Source: an uncultured Treponema sp. (lineage in GTDB: Bacteria > Spirochaetota > Spirochaetia > Treponematales > Treponemataceae). From it: a stretch of 64,000 nt of DNA. The notes under the pieces are model-generated. The model was given only the letters and a program-made list of their open reading frames with translations. It searched no databases and had not been told where the DNA came from. The translations under genes and the position numbers were made by a program. This document shows positions 63,729-64,000 of this stretch, one piece after another. Each line of letters starts with the position of its first letter. Position 1 is the stretch's first letter. The DNA lies in the NCBI RefSeq assembly GCF_946187725.1, contig NZ_CAMHSK010000002.1, positions 122,848 to 186,847 of the forward strand, read 5' to 3'.

Positions 63729-64000
63729 CTACAGGCTCCCATCCATTCCAATCAAAGGAAGAATTCGCTCCAGCCCCATTCCGCGAGAACCTTTCAGCAG
63801 AATAAGATCGCCGTTTTCAGCGAAGTCCAAAATTTCTCTGGCGGTGTCAGAAATTGCCGCCTCATCTTTATTTCCGATGTAAAGAATCCGTACCGAGGAA
63901 ATCTTTTCGTCAACCAGAGATGATTTTTTCTCAGCGATTTTAATCGCACTTTCAAACGCAGAATTCATCTCAAATCCGAAGAAAATAATCATATCCGCAT
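63729..64000 (-). CDS. murF: MurF, C-terminal fragment (5' end outside window)
   Basis: The frame is open to the right edge. The visible 90 residues are the C-terminal Mur-ligase domain: YIGNKDEAAISDTAREIL, then GDLILLKGSRGMGLERIL. The KGSRGMGLE motif and the adjacent ftsW fit UDP-MurNAc-tripeptide--D-Ala-D-Ala ligase, which closes cytoplasmic muropeptide synthesis. The ATG at 63992 is internal, not the start. Confidence 0.85.
   Translation of the reverse strand, partial: ADMIIFFGFEMNSAFESAIKIAEKKSSLVDEKISSVRILYIGNKDEAAISDTAREILDFAENGDLILLKGSRGMGLERILPLIGMDGSL

Noticed and set aside
1-64000. CRISPR arrays, tRNA or rRNA genes, insertion sequences, prophage genes
   Set aside because: No regular spacer repeats, no cloverleaf-like gaps and no transposase or integrase other than the two Xer recombinases were recognised.

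Overview
The window reads as a chromosomal piece of a host-associated spirochaete, most likely a gut-type Treponema. This is inferred from gene content: a P19/Tp34-type lipoprotein, an FlbB-like flagellar collar protein, many lipoproteins, a LolCDE set, and a murF-ftsW-ftsQ-ftsA-ftsZ / dprA-topA cluster. No rRNA or tRNA gene was recognised, so the species is not fixed. Coding density is very high and no gene-free stretch exceeds 300 bases.

Region 1 (1-16.7 kb) is an alpha-glucan (starch/maltodextrin) utilisation locus. A single strong promoter at 13009-13037, overlapped by a LacI-type operator at 12984-13005, appears to drive eight genes leftwards: an outer-membrane beta-barrel with an N-terminal glycogen-binding domain, a two-domain starch-binding lipoprotein, a GH13 amylase lipoprotein, two ABC permeases, a solute-binding lipoprotein, a GH31 alpha-glucosidase and a GH13 neopullulanase-type enzyme that runs off the left edge. 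A LacI-family regulator is divergent. A GH94 glycoside phosphorylase lies beyond it. The importer has no ATPase gene here, so it probably borrows a shared one.

Region 2 (16.8-37.5 kb) is rich in signalling and accessory genes: a double-propeller/Y_Y_Y sensor fused to an adenylate cyclase, an NSS-family symporter, a HAD phosphatase, a membrane SpoIIE-type phosphatase, two metallo-hydrolases, a second GH31 enzyme, a DUF4405-type membrane protein, a diguanylate cyclase, a Tp34/P19 iron-type lipoprotein, a hybrid histidine kinase, FlbB, CorA and a SUMF1-type protein. Between genes there are several palindromes placed on promoters, a pair of REP-like hairpins (26133-26197) and a hairpin-rich GC-rich spacer (36362-36492).

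Region 3 (37.6-64 kb) is housekeeping: a 5'-nucleotidase lipoprotein; an operon prfB (with a programmed +1 frameshift) - envelope protein - ftsY - envelope protein - lolC - lolD - lolE; then, all on the minus strand, murF(partial)-ftsW-ftsQ-ftsA-ftsZ-xerD-TPR lipoprotein-dprA-topA-xerC-chemoreceptor-hslV-hslU.

A recurring feature is a -10 box 6-8 bases from the start codon with no Shine-Dalgarno, at 13216, 16846, 19961, 28271, 35362 and 47972. This suggests leaderless mRNAs are common for monocistronic or first genes here. The most novel-looking single protein is the propeller adenylate cyclase at 16846-19896.
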